DNA of 64,000 nt from Bradyrhizobium sp. MOS002 (GTDB lineage: Bacteria > Pseudomonadota > Alphaproteobacteria > Rhizobiales > Xanthobacteraceae): contig NZ_PYFX01000005.1 in NCBI RefSeq assembly GCF_003020115.1, positions 310,001 to 374,000 of the forward strand. Reading direction: 5' to 3'. Both the position numbers and the translations under genes were made by a program. The notes beneath the pieces were generated by a model. It saw nothing but the letters and a program-made list of their open reading frames with translations, had not been told where the DNA came from and made no database searches. Position 1 is the first letter of the stretch; each line of letters opens with the position of its first letter. Below, piece after piece: positions 1 through 7,452 of this stretch.

Positions 1-349
1 TTCGGGGGCGCCGGTCTGCTGCGAAATCCTTCAACCAGCGCGAAAAAAAGCCGTGGACCGCCGACATCGCCAGGACCAGTGCCAGTTTTACGTGCAGCCA
101 GCCGAAAGTGAACCAGTGTCCAGCCCAGGCGAGATAGAGCCCGGCGAGCCAGGTCACGATCATGGCGGGGTTGATGATCGCCTTGAACAGCCGCCGTTCC
201 ATGACCTTGAACGTTTCCGACTGCTTCGAGCCGATTTCGGCCTCGCAATGATAAACGAACAGCCGCGGCAAATAGAGCATGCCCGCCATCCAGGAGATGA
301 CCGCGATCACATGCAGCGCCTTGATCCAGAGGTAGACGTCTTCGAACAT
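1..349 (-). CDS. hemJ: HemJ-like protoporphyrinogen IX oxidase (partial, C-terminus cut by window edge)
   Basis: Reading leftward from an ATG at 349 gives about 116 codons with no stop before the window edge. The protein begins MFEDVYLWIKALHVIAVISW, a typical HemJ (formerly CopD-like/UPF0093) N-terminus with a conserved His in the first membrane helix. Further hydrophobic helices follow (WMAGMLYLPRLFVY, AMIVTWLAGLYLAWAG, LALVLAMSAVHGFF). Family members are about 140-150 residues, so only the end is missing. HemJ is an inner-membrane haem protein that oxidises protoporphyrinogen IX in haem synthesis. The gene diverges from ppsR, and in alphaproteobacteria haem genes such as hemE commonly flank the origin. 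Confidence 0.85.
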   Translation of the reverse strand, partial: MFEDVYLWIKALHVIAVISWMAGMLYLPRLFVYHCEAEIGSKQSETFKVMERRLFKAIINPAMIVTWLAGLYLAWAGHWFTFGWLHVKLALVLAMSAVHGFFSRWLKDFAADRRPR

Positions 350-808
350 GTCTGGGGTCCGGATTCCTGACCAGCCGAGGGGAACGCTGGGGATAGTAAG
401 AAGTCGTTAAGGTCTTGCCTGCACACATATCCGTCCGTAGCGCCCTTCTCCAATAAGAATCTTAGATTCTTAAGGTTTGAGTCTATGTGACGGTGAATTG
501 GACTCACACATTTCCGTCCGCCCGTTCACACGCGCTTGTTCACATCCATCAACATATCCTCTGAGAGCTCCGGCCGCTTTCGATAAGTCGGTCGCCTTCA
601 AAGGCTTGCGCGTTTCTGTCGACAGCTTATCAAGAGGGTTGTCGGCATAATCCCGTTTCGCCTTCGGCAGGGCGTCGAAGTTGTTCTCAGGGGCAGTGGT
701 GTGAAGAAAATTGGCACTTGTCCCGCCCCCGGTGTCGCACATCCCTTTCCGAGGGGTTAAGCTCCACAGAAATCCACAAACCACACCGTCTTCATACAAA
801 GGGCTTTT
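350..808. other. oriC: Candidate chromosomal replication origin (oriC) region
   Basis: This 459-bp gap between divergent hemJ and ppsR has no credible gene. It carries an AT-rich stretch at 451-480 (about 73% AT) containing the inverted repeat AAGAATC-TTA-GATTCTT (456-472). GANTC sites lie at 362-366, 457-461, 465-469, 479-483 and 501-505. DnaA-box-like 9-mers are TTGTTCACA (536-544, one mismatch to TTATNCACA), TGTGAAGAA (700-708, reverse strand, one mismatch) and AAATCCACA (770-778, two mismatches). The neighbourhood (haem gene on one side; ppsR, maf, coaE, dnaQ, secB on the other) matches the known origin context of Caulobacter and several Rhizobiales. The boundary is inferred; I saw no full CtrA box TTAA-N7-TTAA. 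Confidence 0.65.
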
Positions 809-1648
809 GTGCCGACCTCGAACAATTATTTTCATCTGCACCTCGTCTCCGATTCCACCGGAGAGACGCTGATCACGGTCGCGCGCGCCGTTGCTGCCCA
901 ATACGCCAACGTGACCCCGGTCGAGCACGTCTATCCGCTGGTGCGCAGCCAGAAACAGCTCGATCGGGTGCTCGACGAGATCGAGGAAGCGCCGGGAATC
1001 GTGCTGTTCACGCTGCTTGAGAAGGATCTGGTCTCCAGGCTCGAGGACAAGTGCAAGGGGATCAATGTTCCGAGCCTGTCGATCATTGGCCCGGTGATGC
1101 AATTGTTCGAGGCCTATCTCGGCGCTGCCACGACCGGCCGGGTCGGCGCCCAGCACGTCCTCAATGCCGAATACTTCAAGCGCATTGACGCGTTGAACTA
1201 CACGATGATCCACGATGACGGTCAGCATGTCGAAGGGCTCGACGACGCGGACGTGGTGCTCGTCGGTGTCTCCCGCACTTCCAAGACCCCGACGTCGATC
1301 TATCTTGCCAACCGTGGCATCCGCACTGCCAACGTGCCGCTGGTTCCGGGCATTCCGGTTCCCTCGCAGTTGGAGACGTTGACGCGACCGCTGGTGGTGA
1401 GCTTGCATGCGACGCCGGAACGCTTGATCCAGGTGCGCCAGAACCGCCTGCTTTCCATGGGCGCCGATTCCAGCAGCGACACCTATACCGACAAGCAGTC
1501 GGTCGCCGAGGAGGTCGCATTTGCCCGCAAGCTGAGCGCCAAGCACGATTGGCCGCTGCTCGACGTCACGCGGCGCTCGATCGAGGAAACCGCCGCGGCG
1601 ATCATGAAACTCTACAGCGATCGTCAGCGTAACCGGCCTTCTCAATAG
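809..1648 (+). CDS. ppsR: Pyruvate, phosphate dikinase regulatory protein (bifunctional kinase/pyrophosphorylase)
   Basis: The 279-residue protein matches the DUF299/PEP synthetase regulatory family in length and sequence. It starts FHLHLVSDSTGETL near the N-terminus and has the P-loop-like GVSRTSKT at residues 153-160. Family members use ADP to phosphorylate, and phosphate to dephosphorylate, a threonine on pyruvate phosphate dikinase or PEP synthase, so they switch gluconeogenic PEP formation. The start is GTG at 809; no better ATG is present. It is the first gene right of the putative origin and is followed 31 bp later by maf. A tandem 11-bp repeat (AGTCTTGGGAA at 1647-1657 and 1659-1669) lies in the gap to maf. 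Confidence 0.93.
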   Translation: MPTSNNYFHLHLVSDSTGETLITVARAVAAQYANVTPVEHVYPLVRSQKQLDRVLDEIEEAPGIVLFTLLEKDLVSRLEDKCKGINVPSLSIIGPVMQLFEAYLGAATTGRVGAQHVLNAEYFKRIDALNYTMIHDDGQHVEGLDDADVVLVGVSRTSKTPTSIYLANRGIRTANVPLVPGIPVPSQLETLTRPLVVSLHATPERLIQVRQNRLLSMGADSSSDTYTDKQSVAEEVAFARKLSAKHDWPLLDVTRRSIEETAAAIMKLYSDRQRNRPSQ

Positions 1649-1679
1649 TCTTGGGAAAAGTCTTGGGAATGATTTTGCG

Positions 1680-2288
1680 ATGAGTCTGTGGCTCGGCAAA
1701 TCTTCGTTGATCCTGGCCTCGCAGAGCAGCGCGCGAAAGATGCTGCTGGCCAATGCCGGGCTCGAGTTCAAGGCGATCACGGCTGATATCGACGAGCGCG
1801 GTATCCAAGCCGCCTCCGGGCTTTCTGGTCCGCGCGAGATTGCCTTGCTGCTGGCGCGCGAAAAAGCCAGAGCAGTCTCGGCCCATCACGCCGGAAGCAC
1901 CGTCATCGGTGCGGATCAAACGCTGGCGCTTGGCGATCGCCTCTTCAACAAGCCTGCAGGCCGCGCCCAGGCGTTGGCGCAACTGCGCGATCTCTCCGGC
2001 CATAGCCATGAGCTGAATTCCGCCGTGGCGATCGCACGCGATGGCGAGATCATCTTCGAGGACGTCTCGATCGCCCGCCTCACCATGCGGCAGATGACCG
2101 AGGCCGAGCTTTCGGTCTATCTCGACGCCGCCGGCGATGCCGTCACCAGCAGCGTCGGCGGCTATCAGCTCGAAAGCCTGGGTATCCATTTGTTCGAGCG
2201 CATCGAGGGTGATCACTTCACCATTCTCGGCTTGCCGCTGCTGCCGCTGCTTGCGTTCCTGCGGCGCGAGCGGCTAGTTGCGGTGTGA
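1680..2288 (+). CDS. maf: Maf-family nucleoside triphosphate pyrophosphatase
   Basis: The 202-residue protein begins LGKSSLILASQSSARKMLL, the Maf signature with the SxSxxR substrate loop near residues 14-19, and later has the conserved VIGADQTLAL and SSVGGYQLE segments. Maf proteins hydrolyse non-canonical or methylated NTPs to NMPs, which keeps damaged nucleotides out of DNA and RNA; the subfamily was not resolved. The ATG at 1680 fits the family start. It lies in the ppsR-maf-coaE-dnaQ run on the same strand. In Caulobacter and many rhizobia aroE follows maf, but here coaE follows directly. Confidence 0.93.
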   Translation: MSLWLGKSSLILASQSSARKMLLANAGLEFKAITADIDERGIQAASGLSGPREIALLLAREKARAVSAHHAGSTVIGADQTLALGDRLFNKPAGRAQALAQLRDLSGHSHELNSAVAIARDGEIIFEDVSIARLTMRQMTEAELSVYLDAAGDAVTSSVGGYQLESLGIHLFERIEGDHFTILGLPLLPLLAFLRRERLVAV

Positions 2289-2311
2289 TTGGCAGATAGG
2301 GCTGGGTGCTG

Positions 2312-2911
2312 ATGCGGATCCTGGGACTGACCGGCTCGATCGGGATGGGCAAATCCACCACCGCGAAATTATTCGCGGAGGCTGGCGTGCCCGTCTACGA
2401 CGCCGATGCGGCCGTCCATCAGCTCTATGAGGGCGAGGCTGCGCCCGCGATCGAGGCCGCCTTCCCCGGCACCACCGCGAACGGCAAGGTCGATCGGCCA
2501 AAACTGTCGGCGCGCGTGGTGCACGATGCTGCCGCCATCAAGCAGCTTGAGCAGGTCGTTCATCCGATGCTCGGCGCTTCCCGGAAAAAATTCTTCGCCG
2601 ACGCCGAAGCCGCCAACGCGCCGGTCGTGGTGCTGGACATTCCGCTGCTGTTCGAGACGGGTGGCGAGACGCGGGTCGATGCCGTGGTCGTCGTGACGAC
2701 GTCTCCGGAACTGCAGCGCGAGCGGGTGCTGGCGCGCGGTACGATGGACGAGGCCAAGCTCGACGCCATCATCGCCAAGCAGACACCCGACGCGGAAAAG
2801 CGCAAGCGTGCCGATTTCGTGGTGGATACGTCGCACGGACTCGACCCAGTGCGCGCCCAAATCGCGCACATCCTGGCCGAGGTTGTTAAGATGCCGCAGC
2901 GGCGAGCCTGA
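2312..2911 (+). CDS. coaE: Dephospho-CoA kinase
   Basis: The protein of about 199 residues begins MRILGLTGSIGMGKSTT with a Walker A P-loop (GSIGMGKST), followed by the YDAD segment at the CoA-binding site and the VVVLDIPLLFE motif. It phosphorylates dephospho-CoA, the last step of coenzyme A synthesis, in the cytosol. I chose ATG 2312 because MRILGLTGS is the usual family start; an in-frame GTG at 2306 would add two residues. The gap to maf is only 23 bp and dnaQ follows after 28 bp, so co-transcription is likely. coaA, the first enzyme of the same pathway, is at 15954-16910. Confidence 0.94.
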   Translation: MRILGLTGSIGMGKSTTAKLFAEAGVPVYDADAAVHQLYEGEAAPAIEAAFPGTTANGKVDRPKLSARVVHDAAAIKQLEQVVHPMLGASRKKFFADAEAANAPVVVLDIPLLFETGGETRVDAVVVVTTSPELQRERVLARGTMDEAKLDAIIAKQTPDAEKRKRADFVVDTSHGLDPVRAQIAHILAEVVKMPQRRA

Positions 2912-2939
2912 TTCGCCGCCTGACACGGCTTCTTGGATC

Positions 2940-3656
2940 ATGCGCGAAATCGTTCTCGACACCGAAACCACCGGCCTCGACCCGCTGCGGGGGGACCGCC
3001 TGGTCGAAATCGGCTGCGTCGAGATGCTCAATCGCATGCCGACGGGGCAGAGTTTCCACGTCTACATCAATCCCGAAAGGGACATGCCGGCAGAAGCCTT
3101 TGCGGTGCACGGGCTGTCGGCCGAGTTTCTGGCGACGAAGCAGCTGTTTCACGAGGTCGTTGACGATTTTCTGGAGTTCATCGGCGACGCGCCGCTGGTG
3201 ATCCACAACGCCTCGTTCGACATCAGCTTCATCAATGCCGAGCTCGACCGGATCAAGCGCACGGCGATCCCGCGCGAGCGGCTGGTCGATACGCTGCTGC
3301 TGGCACGGCGCAAGCATCCCGGCGTGTCGAACCGGCTCGACGATCTCTGCTCGCGCTATGCGATCGACAATTCACGCCGGACCAAACACGGCGCGTTGCT
3401 CGACGCCGAGTTGCTTGCGGAAGTCTATGTGGATCTGGTCGGGGCGCGGCAATCGCAGCTGCTGCTGGCTTCGGAATCCGAGGAGACTCGCGCCAATGGG
3501 GCTGCCGATGCGCCGCGGCGGCAGCGGCCGGCGCCGCTCACACCGCGGATTTCAGACGCCGAGCGCGAAGCCCACCGGGCCTTCATCGCAACGCTCGGCG
3601 ACAAGGCGATCTGGAACGAGTTCTTGCCCGCTCCAGCTGCCCCTTTGGCTGGTTAA
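2940..3656 (+). CDS. dnaQ: DNA polymerase III epsilon subunit (3'-5' proofreading exonuclease)
   Basis: The 238-residue protein has the three DEDDh exonuclease motifs: DTETTG at the N-terminus (ExoI), HNASFD in the middle (ExoII) and HGALLDAELL (ExoIII, with the catalytic His and Asp). It proofreads newly made DNA as part of the Pol III core. The start is the ATG at 2940, which gives MREIVLDTETTGLD; the frame is open further upstream but that part overlaps coaE. The stop overlaps the convergent secB stop by 4 bp, so the two transcripts meet tail to tail with no terminator space between them. Confidence 0.95.
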   Translation: MREIVLDTETTGLDPLRGDRLVEIGCVEMLNRMPTGQSFHVYINPERDMPAEAFAVHGLSAEFLATKQLFHEVVDDFLEFIGDAPLVIHNASFDISFINAELDRIKRTAIPRERLVDTLLLARRKHPGVSNRLDDLCSRYAIDNSRRTKHGALLDAELLAEVYVDLVGARQSQLLLASESEETRANGAADAPRRQRPAPLTPRISDAEREAHRAFIATLGDKAIWNEFLPAPAAPLAG

Positions 3657-4135
3657 GCCTGGCCGCTCGGCTGAGCGGCCATTTGCCGCTCCATGTTCTG
3701 ACGATAGAGGCCGACGAAATCGACCGGATCCAGCATCAAAGGCGGGAAACCGCCGTCGCGCACGGCAGTGGCGATGATCTCACGGGCGAACGGGAACAGC
3801 AGGCGCGGGCATTCGATCATGACCAGCGGATGCAAATTGTCCTTCGGCACGTTGGAGATGCGGAACACGCCGGCATAAGCGAGCTCGAACGAGAACATGA
3901 TCTTGCCGGCGGTCTCGGCCTTGCCCTCGACCGACAGCGTCACCTCGAACTCCTGTTCGCTCAGGTTGTTGGCGCTGACATTGATCTGGATGTTGATCTG
4001 GGGCGGCTGGCTCTGCTGCTGGAGCGAGCTGGGCGCATTCGGATTTTCGAACGAGAGGTCCTTGGTATATTGCGCCAAGACGTTGAGCTGGGGAGCCTGG
4101 GCCGCCTCGGGAGGGGTGCCGTTACCGTTGGTCAT
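3653..4135 (-). CDS. secB: Protein-export chaperone SecB
   Basis: The 160-residue product matches alphaproteobacterial SecB, with a low-complexity N-terminal tail, the PQINIQINVSANNLSE beta segment, the AYAGVFRI segment and the ECPRLLFPFAREII helix. SecB is a tetrameric cytosolic chaperone that holds preproteins unfolded and hands them to SecA. A purine-rich stretch precedes the ATG at 4135. It is transcribed toward dnaQ and overlaps it by 4 bp. secB is a usual member of the origin-proximal cluster in alphaproteobacteria. Confidence 0.95.
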   Translation of the reverse strand: MTNGNGTPPEAAQAPQLNVLAQYTKDLSFENPNAPSSLQQQSQPPQINIQINVSANNLSEQEFEVTLSVEGKAETAGKIMFSFELAYAGVFRISNVPKDNLHPLVMIECPRLLFPFAREIIATAVRDGGFPPLMLDPVDFVGLYRQNMERQMAAQPSGQA

Positions 4136-4550
4136 AAGAGTGTCTCCTTACCCGATTGGGCTGAATTTCGCGGCGGTTGGCTAACATAGGGCTACCTCGT
4201 TCCACAAGGACGAACGGTCCCGGATGGGGAATTCCGGCCACGCCCGCAACTGTGGCGTTCATCCCGCCGATCCAGCGAAACCGCGCCTTAAACGATTGAA
4301 GATGCGCGATTTCCGGGCAGGATCGGGTTTCCCCTTAAGCATAAAACGCGCTACACTCGCTGCTGTGCCAAAAGGCGCCATTGGCCGGGCAAGATTTCGT
4401 GCCTACATCCCACGGACCTGACGCGCGGACCCGAAATGGTGATGTAGACTTGCCGTTCCGGTATGGAACGGTCTACTGGCCGGATCGATTTTCCCGGCAC
4501 GACCCCTTCGAGACGGCCCCTTCTACAGACGACCAGAAAGCGAATACGAC
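4136..4550. promoter_or_regulatory. Divergent secB/timA intergenic region with a 7-bp inverted repeat
   Basis: This 415-bp gap holds no gene I can support. It must contain the promoters of secB (leftward) and timA (rightward). The clearest structure is the inverted repeat CCGTTCC-GGTAT-GGAACGG at 4453-4471, about 80 bp before timA. It could be a regulator site or part of a promoter, but I could not assign it to a known regulator. Confidence 0.35.
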
Positions 4551-5246
4551 GTGGACATCTACACCATCATCTTCCTGGCGCTGGCGGTCTTCATCTTTCT
4601 GAGGCTGCGCAGCGTGCTGGGGCAGCGCACCGGTAACGAGCGACCGCCGTTCGACCGCAACGCGCTCCAGGGTGCCCAGGAAAAGAACGTCGTCACCATG
4701 CCAGGCAAGGTCATCGACCAGGCCCCCTTGGCGCCGACGGCCGAGCCGACCCCGCCCTCCGACCGCTGGAAGGGCCTGACAGAGCCGGGCACCGTGCTCG
4801 CCCAGGGTCTCGACTCCATCGTCGAAAAGGATTCCACCTTCGATCCGCGCCATTTCATCTCCGGCGCTCGCGGCGCCTATGAGATGATCGTGCTGGCCTT
4901 TGCCAATGGCGACCGCCGTTCGCTAAAAGACCTGTTGTCGTCGGAGGTCTATGACAGCTTCGATGCCGCCATCAAGGAGCGCGAGAAGAACGAGCAGAAG
5001 ACTGAGACGCGCTTTGTCTCGATCGACAAGGCCGAGCTCGTCGGCGCCGAGCTGCGCGACCGCACCGCCCAGCTCACGATCCGCTTCGTCTCGCAGATGA
5101 TCTCGGCCACGCGAGACAAGGCCGGCAACATCGTCGACGGCAGCGCCGACACCGTCGCCGACATCACCGACATCTGGACTTTCGCCCGCGACATCACCTC
5201 TCGCGATCCGAACTGGAAGCTGGTTGGCACCGGAAGCGCGAATTAG
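4551..5246 (+). CDS. timA: Tim44/TimA-family putative adaptor protein
   Basis: The 231-residue protein has a short N-terminal membrane anchor (IYTIIFLALAVFIFLRLRSVLG), a polar linker, and a C-terminal Tim44-like domain (from about residue 95: FISGARGAYEMIVLAFANGDRRSLKDLL to the end). It resembles the mitochondrial import-motor subunit Tim44. Bacterial TimA is membrane associated and its role is not settled. The start is a GTG at 4551. It overlaps mltA by 23 bp, which suggests translational coupling; timA next to mltA and smr is a recurring alphaproteobacterial arrangement. Confidence 0.85.
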   Translation: MDIYTIIFLALAVFIFLRLRSVLGQRTGNERPPFDRNALQGAQEKNVVTMPGKVIDQAPLAPTAEPTPPSDRWKGLTEPGTVLAQGLDSIVEKDSTFDPRHFISGARGAYEMIVLAFANGDRRSLKDLLSSEVYDSFDAAIKEREKNEQKTETRFVSIDKAELVGAELRDRTAQLTIRFVSQMISATRDKAGNIVDGSADTVADITDIWTFARDITSRDPNWKLVGTGSAN

Positions 5247-6771
5247 GGTTTTCCTGAAGACCAGCGCGACGGCGCTTTGCGCAGGTGCCGTCGCGCTGTC
5301 GTCGTTTTCACTCGGCGCCGAGGCGGCGCGGCGCCACTATCGCAGCCATCACCATCATCTTCCGGAATTGCCTGCCGCGCCGGCGCGCGCCTTGCCGTAT
5401 CCGCAGCTTCCCCTGCCGTTCGAGATTCCCGGTGCGCAATATCTGCCGCTGGCCTGGGCCGACGTGACGGGCTGGAGCGACGACAATCATCTTGCCGCCT
5501 ACAAGACCTTTCGCGCGAGCTGCCGTCCGATCAGCGCACACACCGGCACTGCCGAACCGAAGGCATTGGGCGCCTCGCTGGGCGAGCCCTGCCGAGTCGC
5601 CAAATCGCTCGAGCTCACCGACGACGCCAGCGCCAAAACCTTCTTCGAGGAGAATTTTGCGCCGTTGCGGATCTCGCGCCTCGGCGAGCCCGATGGTTTC
5701 GTCACCGGCTATTACGAGCCGGTGCTGGAGGGATCGCGCACCCAGACCGACGTCTACAACGTCCCGGTCTATCGCCGCCCCTCGAATCTTTTCGTGCGCG
5801 GCTACAAGCAGGATTCGGTCAGCCTGCCCAACAAGGGCCCGGTCTATCGCAAGATCGGCCGCCGCAAGCTCGTGCCCTATTACGATCGCGCCGAGATCGA
5901 GGACGGCAAGATCGCCGGCCGCGGACTCGAGATCGCCTGGCTGAAGGACCCGACCGATCTGCTGTTCGCCCAGATCCAGGGTTCGGCGCGGATCAAGTTC
6001 GACGACGGCGGCACGGTCCGGCTCAATTACGACGCCTATAACGGCTACCCTTATACGGCGGTCGGTCGCATCCTGATCGAGCGCGGCATCATTCCGAAGG
6101 AAGAGATGTCGATGCAAAAGATCAGGGAGTGGATGGCGCAGACCCCGGACGGTGCCAGGGAGCTGCGGCGCCAGAACCGCTCCTACATCTTCTTCCGCGA
6201 GGTCAATCTGTCCGACAAGGAGGAGGCGGTCGGCGCGCAAGGTATCCCTCTGACAGCCGGCCGCTCGATCGCGGTGGACAAATCGCTTCATGTCTACGGC
6301 ACGCCGTTTTTCATCGAAGGCGAGCTGCCGATCGATTCCGAACGCGCGAAGACGCCGTTCCATCGGCTGATGATCGCGCAGGACACCGGCTCGGCCATCA
6401 TCGGTCCTGCGCGCGCAGATCTCTATTTCGGCGCGGGCGCGGATGCCGGCCGGGTCTCCGGGCGGCTGCGCCATGCCATGCATTTTGTGATGCTGGTGCC
6501 GAAAGGCCTCGATCCCACGCCGCGCGCCGCGCGGCTCCCGGTGCCCGACCCCAGGCCCTCGGAGAAGATCGCAAAGCTGTTTCCGCAAACGGAGCCCGCG
6601 AAGGATCCGGCCAAGGATACTGCCAAGCCGGCTCCGGCTGCGGTCGCGCAAGGTAAAGGCGAGACTGTCGCTGTCGCCGACCCAATCCCGTTGCCAGTAC
6701 CGCGTCCTGTGATCGAGCCCGTTCAAGAGCCCCGACGGCCGGTCAAGAATCGTTCCCATCGACAGCAATGA
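5224..6771 (+). CDS. mltA: Membrane-bound lytic murein transglycosylase A (MltA)
   Basis: The 515-residue product has an N-terminal signal segment (ALCAGAVALSSFSLGAEA), the MltA domain (roughly residues 110-300, including FVTGYYEPVLEGSR), and a 3D domain (AQDTGSAIIGPARADLYFG) that carries the catalytic Asp region. The C-terminal 90 residues are Pro/Ala/Lys rich and probably disordered. MltA cleaves peptidoglycan glycan strands to 1,6-anhydro products in the periplasm. No lipobox Cys is evident, so the anchor differs from E. coli MltA. The likely start is TTG at 5224, inside timA. It overlaps the Smr gene by 4 bp (ATGA). Confidence 0.9.
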   Translation: MAPEARIRVFLKTSATALCAGAVALSSFSLGAEAARRHYRSHHHHLPELPAAPARALPYPQLPLPFEIPGAQYLPLAWADVTGWSDDNHLAAYKTFRASCRPISAHTGTAEPKALGASLGEPCRVAKSLELTDDASAKTFFEENFAPLRISRLGEPDGFVTGYYEPVLEGSRTQTDVYNVPVYRRPSNLFVRGYKQDSVSLPNKGPVYRKIGRRKLVPYYDRAEIEDGKIAGRGLEIAWLKDPTDLLFAQIQGSARIKFDDGGTVRLNYDAYNGYPYTAVGRILIERGIIPKEEMSMQKIREWMAQTPDGARELRRQNRSYIFFREVNLSDKEEAVGAQGIPLTAGRSIAVDKSLHVYGTPFFIEGELPIDSERAKTPFHRLMIAQDTGSAIIGPARADLYFGAGADAGRVSGRLRHAMHFVMLVPKGLDPTPRAARLPVPDPRPSEKIAKLFPQTEPAKDPAKDTAKPAPAAVAQGKGETVAVADPIPLPVPRPVIEPVQEPRRPVKNRSHRQQ

Positions 6772-7358
6772 AGCGATCGTCCCGTCCGCCCGTGCTGGAG
6801 CCTCGTCCCTCGCCGCGCCGTCGCGCGCTGAGCGAGGAAGAGCGCGCGCTGTGGGATACCATCGCAAAGCACGTCAAGCCGCTGAGGAAGCATCGGGGCG
6901 CCAAGGTGCAGGCCACACCGCGCACCGAGCCTTCACCTGCAGCGCCCGCCACGCGGCCTGCGCCCTCGCCACGTCCGATTGCCGCTGCCCCGGCACCGCG
7001 TGCAGCGAAGCCGGCGGTCCCGCCGCTGGCGCCGCTCGGCAAGCGTGAGCGTACAAAACTGTCGCGCGGGCGCAGCGAGATCGAGGCGCGGCTCGATCTG
7101 CACGGCATGACCCAGATGCGCGCCCATCGCGCGTTGACCGGCTTCCTGCACCGCGCCCATCATGACGGCCTGACCTTCGTGCTCGTCATCACCGGCAAGG
7201 GCCGAAGCGGCGGCGAAAGCGGCGTGCTCCGCCGCCAGGTGCCGGAATGGCTGAGCCTGCCGGAATTCCGCGCCTTCGTCGTGGGGTTTGAAGAGGCCGC
7301 TATCGGCCATGGCGGCGAGGGCGCGCTTTACGTGCGGATCAGGCGAGCGAGGTTTTAA
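6768..7358 (+). CDS. Smr (MutS2 C-terminal-like) domain protein
   Basis: The 196-residue protein has a basic, Pro/Ala-rich N-terminal half and a C-terminal Smr domain with LDLHGM at residues 109-114 and TGKGRSG at 142-148, the two family signatures. Smr domains in bacteria nick DNA or cleave RNA, for example in rescue of collided ribosomes; the substrate of this stand-alone form is unknown. It is coupled to mltA through an ATGA overlap. Its stop faces the convergent gene at 7453 with a palindromic repeat between them. Confidence 0.88.
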   Translation: MKRSSRPPVLEPRPSPRRRALSEEERALWDTIAKHVKPLRKHRGAKVQATPRTEPSPAAPATRPAPSPRPIAAAPAPRAAKPAVPPLAPLGKRERTKLSRGRSEIEARLDLHGMTQMRAHRALTGFLHRAHHDGLTFVLVITGKGRSGGESGVLRRQVPEWLSLPEFRAFVVGFEEAAIGHGGEGALYVRIRRARF

Positions 7359-7369
7359 CCGCAGGTGAG

Positions 7370-7443
7370 GGATCTCTCCTCTTGGGGAATCCCTTTGCGG
7401 AGAAAGCCCTCTCCCCAACCCTCTCCCGCAGGCGGGAGAGGGG
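7370..7443. repeat. Palindromic repeat, family A (partial copy A1)
   Basis: The right end has an 11-bp perfect inverted repeat CCCTCTCCCGC/GCGGGAGAGGG (7419-7429 and 7432-7442) with a 2-base loop. The sequence to its left resembles the middle of the fuller copies at 11240-11358 and 53747-53866. It lies between the convergent stops of the Smr gene (7358) and the gene ending at 7453, where it could fold in both transcripts as a terminator or 3' stabiliser. Confidence 0.8.
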
Positions 7444-7452
7444 GCACACCGC

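Noticed and set aside
350..808. CtrA binding sites in the candidate origin
   Set aside because: TTAA half-sites occur at 407-410, 470-473 and 757-760, but none has a second TTAA at the correct 7-base spacing.
470..1780. Long leftward open frame opposite ppsR
   Set aside because: It covers the intergenic candidate origin and runs antisense to ppsR, whose protein family match is unambiguous. The antisense translation shows no domain and is typical of GC-rich shadow frames.
5308..6867. Leftward open frame of about 519 codons opposite mltA
   Set aside because: MltA is well supported on the + strand. The antisense translation is Arg/Gly-rich with no recognised motif.
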